Program-made: the position numbers and the translations under genes
Part shown: one piece after another, positions 11,250 through 20,484 of the stretch
Numbering within the stretch: position 1 is the first letter of the stretch
Layout of the letters: the number at the start of each line of letters is the position of its first letter
Assembly (NCBI GenBank): GCA_008729055.1
Contig: SDUX01000004.1
Location: 1,984,001-2,048,000 of the forward strand
DNA: 64,000 nucleotides
Reading direction: 5' to 3'
Source: Pyropia haitanensis
Lineage: Eukaryota; Rhodophyta; Bangiophyceae; Bangiales; Bangiaceae
The notes under the pieces: generated by a model
Seen by the model: the letters and a program-made list of their open reading frames with translations, nothing else
Database searches by the model: none
What the model was told of the DNA's origin: nothing

Positions 11250-11880
11250 CTCCCACCACCCCCCCCGGAAAGACACCGTCACAGCCGCCCGCCCAGGGGC
11301 ATCTGGCTGGACGGGCGCCCGGTCGCCGCCGACGCCCCCACCAGCGGGGGCGTCCCCCGAGGAGGGGCGTGCGAAGGAGACAGCGCGTTTCAAGGCGAGC
11401 TCGCCCGCTCCCCCGCTGCCGCCGCCCGCGGCGTCGGGGGTGTCCCCCGGGGCGGCGCGTGAACAAGAGACGGCGCGCGAGAAGGCACCACCACCGCCGC
11501 CGCCGCCGCCACCGCCGCCGCCCTTGCCACGCCCACCGCTGCCGCCCTTGCCGCCGCCCCCACGGTCACCGCCGCCACCTCGGGCACGGCTGCCGCCCCC
11601 CACCTCCCTCCCCGACCGGAGGATGCTCACAAAGAGCTCCCCCGCCGGCGTGTCGGCGGGCATTCCCGACGCCCCGCCCGCGCCCTCCCCCCCCCCCCCC
11701 GCCTTGGCCGCCACCCCCCGGCCCCGCGACAGGGACCGCACCAGCCCCGAGCCCCCCTTGGAGAGGGACCGCACGAAGCTGCCGCCGCCACCACCGCCAC
11801 CGCCGCAGCCGCCGCCGCCGCCGCCGCCCTCCTTGGCGACGCGGGGCGCCCCCGCGGGGGTGGCCGCCGCGGCCGCCCCA
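11250..11880 (-). repeat. imperfect protein-level repeat with RAVS/RSLS basic-serine motifs
   Basis: Read on the minus strand this stretch gives recurring units: FVRSLSKGG, LVRSLSRGR, ELFVSILRSGRE, AFSRAVSCSRAAPGDTPD and LKRAVSFARPSSGDAP, each followed by a Gly-rich spacer and often by a D(T/A)PAG-type motif. The consensus is a hydrophobic residue, Arg, a small residue, Val/Leu, Ser, then Arg, resembling a basophilic kinase site. The plus strand in the wobble-sharing frame also repeats (AKETARFKASS and EQETAREKAPP), so the strand is not proven. Confidence 0.4.
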
Positions 11881-13141
11881 CCCCCCCACGGGCCGTGCGG
11901 GGGCGGCGGGACCGCCGGCAGAGGGCCACCCCCGGCGTGCTGCCGGGACGGTCCCCCGCCACCGCCGGGACGTGCATGCAATGGTGCTGCCGTCTGCAGG
12001 CCATGCCGGGGACGCCGCCGGCGGTGGGCGCGGGCGGGGGTGGCGCGCCTCGCGGCGGGCGTCGCCGACGCCACCGCCGTGCACGCGCGGCGGGGGACGG
12101 CCGCCGCGGCGGTGACAACGTCGCGGCTGCTCGACCGTCCGGCAGCGGCGGCGACGGCAGCAGCGGCGGCGGCGGCGGCGGTGGCGACGGGGGAGGGGGG
12201 CGGAGGTGGGGACGGCGGGGGCCGGGGGGGGCGCGCTGCCACCGGCGTTGACGGCCGCGCTCCCCGCGGGGGGAGGGGGAAGGGCGCCCCCACGGGCCGG
12301 CGCCGACGCGCTCGGCGTCGAGGCGGCGCTGCTCGCGTCGGTCGAGCACCGGGCCACGGCGGGGGCGCCGGCGGGGACCGGCCGGCACGGCCGACGGCCG
12401 CGCGCCCGGCGGCGCGGGCGCGCGCCGCCGGCGGCGGCCGCCGACGCTGCCGACGCGCCGCGGCGGCGGCCAGCCTCGGCTGCGGCCGCCGCGGCCGCCA
12501 CTCGCGGCGGCCCGCCGCGTGGCGGCGGCGGCGGCAGCGACGGCGGCGGCGGCGGCGGCGGCGGCACCCACCACGTGCGGGCGGCGGCGGCGACGCGGGC
12601 CGCCGGCGGCGGCCGCCGCACCCGCCGCCCGCGCACCGGCGCGGCGCGGCGGGCGGCCCGCGTTGCGCGGCCGCGGCCGCCACGGCGACCCCGCCCGGGC
12701 GCGTCTGCCGCGCCGGGGGGGTGGCGCGCCCGCTGGCGCCGGCTCCAACGGGGTTCCCCGCGCGTCGCGGCGCGGCGGCCGCGCCGCCCGTCGCCGCCGC
12801 GCCGCCCGCCGGCTGGCCGTGTCGCTCGCCGCCGCCCGCGGCGCGGGGGGGACGGACGGCATCGCGTGCGACGGGGCGGCGGGGCGGCGCGGGCGACGGG
12901 GATGGGCGCGCGGGGGGGGGGTGCTGCCGACGCCGCGGCGCGCCTCGACGGGCTGCCGCGAGGCGGTGACCCCCGCCGCGGCGGCGCAGCCGCCCGTGGG
13001 GGGTGCGCCCGCGGGTGCACCGGGCGTCGCGGCCGCCGCCGCCGCGACGGGGTTGCCGCCCACGGGGGCGGCCGCGGGCGGGCGGCCCCCGCCGTGGGCG
13101 CCGCCCCGGCGGCCGCGGCGGGGGTCGGGGCGGGGGCGGCG

Positions 13142-13169
13142 AAAAAAAAAAAAAAACAAAAAAAAAAAA
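13142..13169 (+). repeat. A15-C-A12 tract in GC-rich DNA
   Basis: An isolated oligo-A tract in DNA that is otherwise above 75% GC by eye. On the minus strand it is a T12-G-T15 tract, like the U-rich elements after stop codons of other genes here. It could mark the 3' end of a minus-strand gene ending near 13.2-13.5 kb, or a retroposed tail. Confidence 0.6.
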
Positions 13170-14863
13170 CCGGCCGCGCGCCCCCCCCCCCGTCTCCGTG
13201 GCGCCGCCGGTGGGCGCGACGCGGCCCGCGCGGCGACCGCCACGGGCGGCACCCGGACGAGCCGCCGGTGGGGGTGGCCGCGGCGGCTGCCGCCGCGGCC
13301 GGCGCGCGGCGGCGCGGTCGGCTGGAGGCGCGCGTGCGTGGCGGGCGGGCGGTGCGGGAGCTGGCCGCGTCGGCGCTGGAGGTGTCGACCGTTGCGGGGC
13401 GGGGGGGGGGGGGGGGGAAGCGTCGTGCCGCGAGGGGGGGGAAATGGCGCCGACGCTGCCGACGCCAATGACGGCGTCACCGCGGCGGGTGGCGACGACG
13501 CCGTGGCGAGTGGCGGCCACGCCGCCACCGCCGGCGCGGCAGGCCGCCGCCGCCGCCGTCGCCCACACGGCCGCCGCGGCAGCGTCGGGCAGCGCCGTCG
13601 CCGCGCACCGCCGCGGGCGCGTGTGCCGCCGCCGACGCGCCCACCGCCGCCGCCACTCCGTGCGGTAGTGCGGGCGGGCGCACGCACCCCCCCCCCCGCA
13701 GAGACGCCCGTGCCCGTCGCGCCCCGCGCCGCCGTCGCGGCGCGTCGACGCCCGTGCCGCGGACGGGGTGCGCCGCGCGGGGCGACGGGGGCGTGACGCG
13801 GCCGGCGGTCGCCGCTGCCGTGGTGGAGGCGGCCGCCCGCCGCCGCGGGCGGCGACGGTCGGCCGCGTTTCCGCGGCGGCCGCCGTGCGGCGGCCGCCGT
13901 CGTGCCGCCGACGCGGTGGGGGGGTGCGCGCCGCCGCCGGCAGACCGTCGCGCTGGGCGTGGCGGCCGCGTCGCGGGGTTTCGTGGCGGTGGGGGGATGC
14001 GCCGGGGGGGGGGGGGGGGGGACGCCCCCGCCGCCGCCGCGACCGCCGGCAGCCGCCGCCGTGTCGGGGCGGGCCCGCCGCCTGTGTGGCGTCGGTGCTG
14101 GCCGACGACGCGGGTGGTGGGCGTGGACGGCGGCGGCCGGACGGGTCGGGCCCGCCCGCTGCAGCGTGTATGGGGAGCGGGGGGTCCGCGGCCAAGTGGC
14201 TGGGCGGCCGCCGCAGGGGGGGGGGGGGGGGGGGGAAGCGGCTGCTGCTGGGGGGGGTGGGTGGCCATTGGCGGGCGCCGCCAAAGCGCCGCCGCTGCCA
14301 ACAAGCCGGGGGGGGGGGAGTGGTGCTGCTGGCGGGGGGGGGGGGGGGGGGGTTGCTCCGCCAGCAGGGGCGTCGGCAGCCAGACGCCCCTGGCCTCGAC
14401 GGCGGCCACCGACCGCGGGAGTGGGTGGAGAGGGACGACTGGGTAACCGGGGGATTGGCCGTCCCGGGGCGGCCCAAACCATGCAAGAGCCGCATCATCC
14501 GCACCCCCACCCCGCCGAGGCGGCGGTATCCGCTTGTCGACGGTGGCGCCAGTCGTTGGTGCCCCGCGCGGGAGCCGACGCGGTGGCGGCGGCCACCCGA
14601 GGCGACGCGCCCTCTAGCAGCGGCCGCGGCGGCCACGGGGCGGCCCCCCCCCGCGCGCAGATCCCCCCCCCCCCCCCCCACGCCCGCCCACGCGACGGCG
14701 CCGCGGCCGCCCCCGCCCGCGTCCACCGGCCGCACCGCCCGCAGCGGCGGCGCGGCGACGCCCGCGCCGCCGGCGTGGCCACCCCACCCGCCACGGCGGC
14801 GGCGCCACCGCTCGGCGGCGGCGCCCCGCCGCCGGGTCGGCGGCGGCACGCCGGTCGCACCGC

Positions 14864-14908
<45 letters not shown>

Positions 14909-15960
14909 GGGCGGTCGCCGGCGGCTGGGGGACGGGCGGCGGCGGCGCACAGCGCGGGGCGCACCCAGCCGCGCCGCCGCCGGCGCGCCGCGCCGCCGCC
15001 GGCGCGCCGCGCCGCCGCCGCCGTCCCCCGCTCCGCGCCGGCGGATGCCCGTGTCCGTCCACGCCACGGCTCAGTGGCGGGGCGGGGCGGACGCGTCTGG
15101 GCGGGGCGCGTCCGCCGCCGCGGGGCGCGTCCCCGCTACCGACGGGGCGGCGGGCGGCCCGCGGTCGTCCCCCCCCTCGCCGCCCCCCCCCCGCCCGTCG
15201 TCACCGCCGCCGCCACCGCCACCACCGCCACCGTCGCCGCCGCCGCCGCCGCCGCCGCCACCGCCACCGCCACCGCCGCCGGCACCACCCTCCCCCCCCT
15301 CGCCCCCCCACCGCCGCCGCGGCGGTCACCGGCGGCACCCCCCCCCCCGTCGCGGCCGCCACCAGCGCCGCCTTTACCGCCGCCGCCCCCGCCGCCAGCG
15401 CCGCCGCGTGGCGCTCCGCGTCGGCGGCAACCGCGGCGAGCGCCGCCGCCTCCTCCCGCGCGAGCACCGCGGCGACGGTGTCGCCGCCGCCGCCGTCGCC
15501 GCCGCCGCCGTCGCCGCCGCCGCCGTCGCCGCCGCCACCGTCGCCGTCGCCGTCAGCGTCGGTGGTGGCGGTGGCGGTGGCGGTGGGGGGGGGGGGAGGG
15601 GGGGGTCCATCGCCGCGGCGGGCGGTGGGGGGGGTGGCGGCGGCGGTGGGGAGCGAGCGAGGGCGGCGGCGTGGGCGTGGGGGGGGGGTTGGGGGCAAGG
15701 CGGGGGCAGGATTTTGGGACAGCGGGAGGCCAACGGTGGGGTTGTTTGAGGGTTGTATTGGGGGGGCGAGGGGGGGGGTGGGGGGGGGGGGGTGGGGGGC
15801 GTGCACTGCAGTGCGGGTGCCACGGCCGCGGCCGGCGCAGCGCGGTCAAACCCGTGATCCCGACGAGAGCAGATTTGGGCCACGCTGAGCGAGTGCGAAT
15901 CCGCGCGGGGTCGTGCGAATCGCCCCGTGAGCCCCCACGGACCGCCTTTTTTTTGTACAC

Positions 15961-16470
15961 CGCCGCACACGCGCGTAGAGGTCAATTTGCACAGTGTGCG
16001 AAGCGCTTTTTTTGCTCATACTGATGGAGGGGGTGGACGACGTCCTGGTCGTCGAAGACGTGGTCACCGGATACAGTGCGGCTCCACATTGGGAGCTACA
16101 AGGCGCAAACACTGTACGGCTCGAGTGCAAAAACTGCACTCCCTGCGCGGCTGCGTGCGACACAGCACTCGCCCCGCGGCCTCTCTGAGGCCCTTCACCC
16201 GCCACGGCGGGGTCATGGGTTTGACCCCGCAGCGCGGGGCGACGCGCGGGGGGGGGGGAAGGCCCTCGGCCCGCGGTGGTGGCGGCGGCTGCCCCAGCAC
16301 GCGACGCGCACCACGGCCCCCCAACACCCCCCTCCGCCTCCCGCTAGGAATGTGGAAGCGCGCGCGCCGCGGACTTGACTGGTTCCGTCCGAACTCGTTC
16401 GTCGTCCTCACTTAGTGTTCTACGTTATGCTCGACAACATCAGATGGCTCTAAGAATATAGAGAAAAATA
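15961..16470. other. transition to lower GC, no supported gene
   Basis: T-tracts at 15947-15954 and 16008-16014 follow the low-complexity block and could be 3'-end U-rich elements of a plus-strand gene. Short ORFs here have no recognisable product. Confidence 0.4.
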
Positions 16471-16551
16471 GTGGGGGGACCGACACTTGGTGGGGGGACC
16501 GGGGAGACCCCCCCCCCAGAGCCCAATTTCGGGGGGTGCCGGTCCCCCCAC
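16471..16551. repeat. inverted repeat with 16-bp arms
   Basis: Left arm 16471-16486 (GTGGGGGGACCGACAC) and right arm 16536-16551 (GTGCCGGTCCCCCCAC) are reverse complements at 15 of 16 positions, separated by 49 bases. A further partial copy of the left arm (GGTGGGGGGACCGG) lies at 16489-16502. It may be a hairpin or the end of a small non-autonomous element. I see no transposase. Confidence 0.6.
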
Positions 16552-16682
16552 GTCGAATGAGTGTAGCTTATTACACATCACCCAGTCGGCGGCGCGCGCG
16601 CCGCGCGTGCGCGCACCAAACGGCACGTGCAGGCAAAGGTCAAAGCTGGGCGGGTCGGCTGAAGACTGGGCGGACACCAGAG

Positions 16683-16901
16683 ATGCCTGCCCGTGGCTCC
16701 TCGGAGCTCGAGTTGCACAACGTCGAGCTGGAGGAGGTCGCAGATGAGCCAGAGGACGTGGGAGACGAAGAGCGGGAGGGCAGTTGTGGGGAGGGAAGGG
16801 GAGAGGAAGACGTGTGGAACGATGAAAGTGCCGGGGAGGATCGCGAGCAGGACCTGCTGGAACGGGCCACTCGTATATCAACTCAGCAGTCTTATAAATA
16901 G
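16683..16901 (+). CDS. small acidic ORF, 72 aa, unrecognised
   Basis: The ATG at 16683 opens a 72-aa frame ending TAG at 16899-16901. It is strongly acidic (ELELHNVELEEVADEPEDVG onward) with an amphipathic tail (QDLLERATRISTQQ). Composition is unlike the Ala/Gly-rich proteins around it. The antisense frame sharing wobble sites is Ser-rich and also open. A TATA-like TATAAATAG at 16893-16901 overlaps its end. It may be a real small protein or a fragment of an element; no function can be assigned. Confidence 0.25.
   Translation: MPARGSSELELHNVELEEVADEPEDVGDEEREGSCGEGRGEEDVWNDESAGEDREQDLLERATRISTQQSYK
16893..16901 (+). promoter_or_regulatory. TATA-like box TATAAATAG
   Basis: A canonical TATA-like octamer on the plus strand in sequence with little other AT-richness. 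The nearest downstream ATG (16928) opens only 60 codons with no recognisable product, so the target gene is unknown. Confidence 0.3.
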
Positions 16902-19900
16902 CTGCCGGCGCAGCGCGCGTCAGGCGGATGTCGCGGCTGAGCAGCGCAGCGGCGGCGGCGGCCGCTGTCGTGGTTGAGGCTAGGGGGTCCTCCTCCCGCA
17001 GCTTTCCGCGTCTGCAGACGGACCTCATCTGCCGCCGCACATGGCCTTACGTGCGCCCGTACGGCGCGCCAGGCGTCACTACCGTGCTGTCACACGCTGT
17101 CCGGCGATAGGGTGCCCGATCCAACCTTGGAGATGGAGACACGTGGCGATCTTGTTCATAATTATGAATAGGCCTCCCATGACTTCAATGAATTCAGTGA
17201 AGTCATGGCTATAGATATATACTTATCACCCTCACAACCCTGATTGCGGTGTGGTCTTGCTGTAGCCACCGCGAACCAAGCATCGTGCGAATACGTCTCG
17301 AGATCGTGCCTGCGGACACATTCAATGGCTGGTCTGTTATAGCCAATGAGGGCCGGGCCCCAACCGATGAGCTCATGATGCAGTGGCCCCTGTGGATCCT
17401 CCTGGATAGATCCTCCGGGATTACGACACGTCTCCATCGACCTTCCGCCGCTCATAGCCCAGAGGATGGCGGAGTCTCGCGCCTGTCTCTCTCAATGACC
17501 GCTCAGGCTGTGACGATCCGTTTAAGAAGAAACCCGTTGGAGACGCGTTCCCAAAGAGTTGAGAATTCTCCGGACTCAGTCTCGTGTCAGTTGTCAGCTA
17601 CCTTCCAGATCGGTGTCGTTTCTTTCGGCCGCACAATCGCTGCTGCTACACCAGTGTATGAACTCTTCTGTCCTCCAATCAGATTTCTGTATGACACGAA
17701 GAAATCTGGGACTGAAGTGAACACCCAGAATGGTGTGCCTGAGGGCGCGACGGTCGGGCTCCGCTTTGGACCATTCTCGCCATCGTGCGGCTGTGGTGTC
17801 CCCTCCCGTGGTGGTGGTGTTGGTGGCGGGTTGGGAGATCTGGGTGGCGGATCCGAGGCGTCGCGCCACCTTACTCGACAGCCGATGGCCGTCATGAGCC
17901 GTGTTGGTTGAATGTGCGGACGGGGGCCGAGGTTTGTTCTCGTGCCAGTCTCTGCATTCGTGTTGCCAGCACGAAGTTTTTGTCACTGTCGCCGAGGCGA
18001 GGTCCCTGCAGCGAGAGAGGAGACGGCCGGGCCGCTTTTATGTCGCCGAGTGGCGTCACACGTGGCCATCTCGGCTGTGTGGCTTCAGCTCAGCCACCGC
18101 CGATTTGGTTGGTCGCTGCCTGCGGTCGTCCAGCCATTGCGTGAGCCATTTGAGGCCAGTCTGGCTCTACAAGGCGGACCGTTGGCCCCCCCCGCCCGCA
18201 CCCTTCCCTTCGCCATGATTGCTGGGAGGCGCCTTTCCACTCGTGGCCGGCGGCGGCTCTGCTCTGTGACCGACGGCCACGCACAGCCACACACGAGCGA
18301 GGGCGCCGCCCCGCGGCGTGCTGCTGCCGCGGCGGGCGCCCAGCTAGCGGCGGGCAGAGTGGGTCCGCGGCGAGGGTTTTGCCTGATGTGTCCCCCTCCA
18401 GCTGGGGTCTGCCTCGCCGAGTACCGCCGTCGACCCCCCCGGGCGGGGTTGCGCATGCGTCAGGCGCGTGCGCGCCGGCCGCGGTCGCCCGACGGCAGAG
18501 CACCCCTCGCCCTGTCCCTGTGGTCTAATTTCGCCCCCCCCTCCTGGTGTGTTCTTCCCTCGTCGCGCTACGCCCCGCTGCCCCCCCCCCCCTACCACCG
18601 CGGGTAGCTGCAGCCACCCCCTCTGCGTCTTTCCCCCCACCGCCAGACCCCGCCGCCCGCAGCCGCCGCCTCCGCCGCGCGGCCAACTTGGCCCGTTGCC
18701 AGTAGTGACGCCGGCTCGTGTGCGAGACAGACGGACAAGGGGCCGGCCGGCCGGCCGGGCGACGCTGCAGGTAGGGCGCGGCCTGGTGGGCGGCCGACCC
18801 TGCAGCTGCTGCGGGCAGGCGGGGACCGGCGCCGACACGGGGACGGAGGAGAGTGGCGGCGGAGTGAGGGGGGACTGGGGGGGGCGCGTGCAGGGCCGCG
18901 CTCGCACCCAAACGACGACCTGCCGGACACGGGTGTGGCTTTGGGCGTGCGGGGGGGTGGGGCGGCCGCGCGCGCGGTCCTTTTTGTCTTCTTCCCTGGT
19001 TCCCTCTGCCGCGGTCGCGGCCGTGTCCCCAGCGCGGCACCCGCGCCTCGTGGGCGGGGGGGGACCGCGCCGGAGAGTGGGAGGCACACAGCCGCGGGGC
19101 GGGGGCGGCAGCGGCTGGCGGCGGGATTCGGCGGCGGCGCTGGCCACCCCGCGCGCCCGTCTGAGTGTGCTGTCGGCCGTCGCGGCGCGGGGGGATCCCC
19201 ACCACGCGCGGGCGCTCCGCTCCACCGCCGCCACCCCCGCGTCAACGACGCCGCGGGCGGCGGTCATCCCCTTGGACTGTTCCATTTTGCACGGCCCCGC
19301 CCACCAGCGCCCCCCCGCCCGACGCCTAGCTGGTGCGCCGGCCAACCTCCTTTGTCTCCTCCCCCCCACCCACCACCACCACCACCCTTGCCATCCCCAA
19401 TCTGTTGGGCGCGCTCGCACCATCGCCGCATCCACACCGGTCGGCGTTGACGACCAAGCTATTGACGGCTGCCGCGCTGCGGCGCGACCCCCCCCCCCCC
19501 ACGCCCACCTCCCCGCCCCCCCCCACCCCCCCGCACCACACGATTGGCGCCGTCGCCGCCCGCCCGCCGCCCGTGCACGTGGGGGCGGCGTGCGCCCCCC
19601 CCGCGTCGACGTAGGTGAGGGGGGGGGGGGTCGTGGGTTTGCTTGTATCTCCGCCTTGTGTCGCCGCCGCGCCCCCTCTACGCCCCGCGACCACAGCGCC
19701 GTGGCCCACCGCGCGAGCGCGTGCACGCGGGCGGGAGAGAGACCGCGGCGGCCAGCGGGGGGGTGCAAACCCCGCGCGGGGCGGGACACCGCCACCGTCG
19801 AGGGGGCGAGCCGCCGCCTCCCCCCCTCTCCCCTCCGCCACCCCCCCGTGCCCTCACCGCCGACGGCCGTGGTGGTCGTCGGTGTCCTCGGCGGACATCC

Positions 19901-20484
19901 GGTCCGTGTCGACGAGCGTAGCACCGACGTTTTGTTCCGCGCCGGTCGATCTCGCTTGTCGCTGCTGCCGCACGCGTGCCGCACGTCGTATCTGGCGGGC
20001 GCCGCCATCCGTGCCCCCCCCCCCCCGCAAACCCCTCCGCCCCGCCCGCCGGCACCGCCCCTCCCCCTCATCTTCTCTCCTACTCGAGGTGGTGGGTGCG
20101 GGGGTGTTTGTGGTTGGTCTGTCCCTCTTGGGCGGCGGGTTGCATCCCGCTCTCCGTTCGTCGCTCGTGTGTGCCGTGTTTCTCTCTTCTTGATTGTTGC
20201 TGGCAGCTCGGCGGGTGGTGGGGAGAGTGGACGGGGTGTGTGTGCTTTTTTTTTTTATGAGGTAGGCAGCGCGCCGCGGCGGCACCGCCGACCTCCCGCC
20301 CGCGCCGCTGCTCGGACCTCCCCCACCCCCTCCTCCACACGCAAGGCTAGGAGAGGAGGTCCGCAGTGTCGCCGACCGTAGGGCCGCCCCCCCTCCCCCC
20401 TCTTGCCTCTCCTCAAGCGACGCACATCGGCGGCGCGCGGGCTCGGGGCCCGCGACACCGGCGGTGACGGCGGCCGGGCGGGAC
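16902..20484. other. gene-poor region upstream of the 20.5-kb gene
   Basis: From 16.9 to about 18.2 kb the sequence is mixed GC with a strong palindrome at 17177-17208 and ORFs up to 230 aa without domains. From 18.2 to 20.4 kb it is G/C-run rich and long ORFs (575 aa minus, 637 aa plus) look like shadows. A T11 tract at 20239-20249 could be a 3' element of an unseen plus-strand gene. The last part is the 5' flank of the gene starting at 20485. Confidence 0.4.
17177..17208. repeat. 32-bp near-perfect palindrome
   Basis: Arms of 11 bp (CCATGACTTCA / TGAAGTCATGG) flank an inner 8-bp perfect palindrome (TGAATTCA), with a single mismatched pair between them. It lies in AT-richer DNA next to an ATAGATATATA run. 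It could be a hairpin, a dyad binding site, or an element terminus. Confidence 0.7.

Larger units (their letters stand above)
11105..15960. other. extreme low-complexity block, both strands open, coding strand unresolved
   Basis: Nearly 5 kb of G/C-rich DNA in which ORFs of 300-1400 aa overlap on both strands. Sense and antisense frames share wobble positions, so Ala, Gly and Pro codons look coding in both directions. Best minus-strand candidates are the repeated basic motif at about 11.2-11.9 kb, a segment around 12.2-12.4 kb, one at 14.41-13.48 kb, and an Ala/Glu helix followed by Gly repeats at 15.2-15.8 kb. Best plus-strand candidate is an ORF from ATG 14481 to a stop at 15747-15749. I do not commit to gene models. 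Confidence 0.4.

Noticed and set aside
10887..15062. 1391-codon minus-strand ORF
   Set aside because: Its composition changes between Arg-rich, Pro-rich and Gly-rich, it overlaps the S1-like exon and crosses the oligo-A tract as poly-Phe. Only its low-coordinate part shows coherent repeats, so it is not annotated as one gene.
18344..20381. Overlapping 575-aa (minus) and 637-aa (plus) ORFs
   Set aside because: No domain, Arg/Pro/Gly bias typical of shadow frames in GC-rich DNA, and no transcription signals that favour either.
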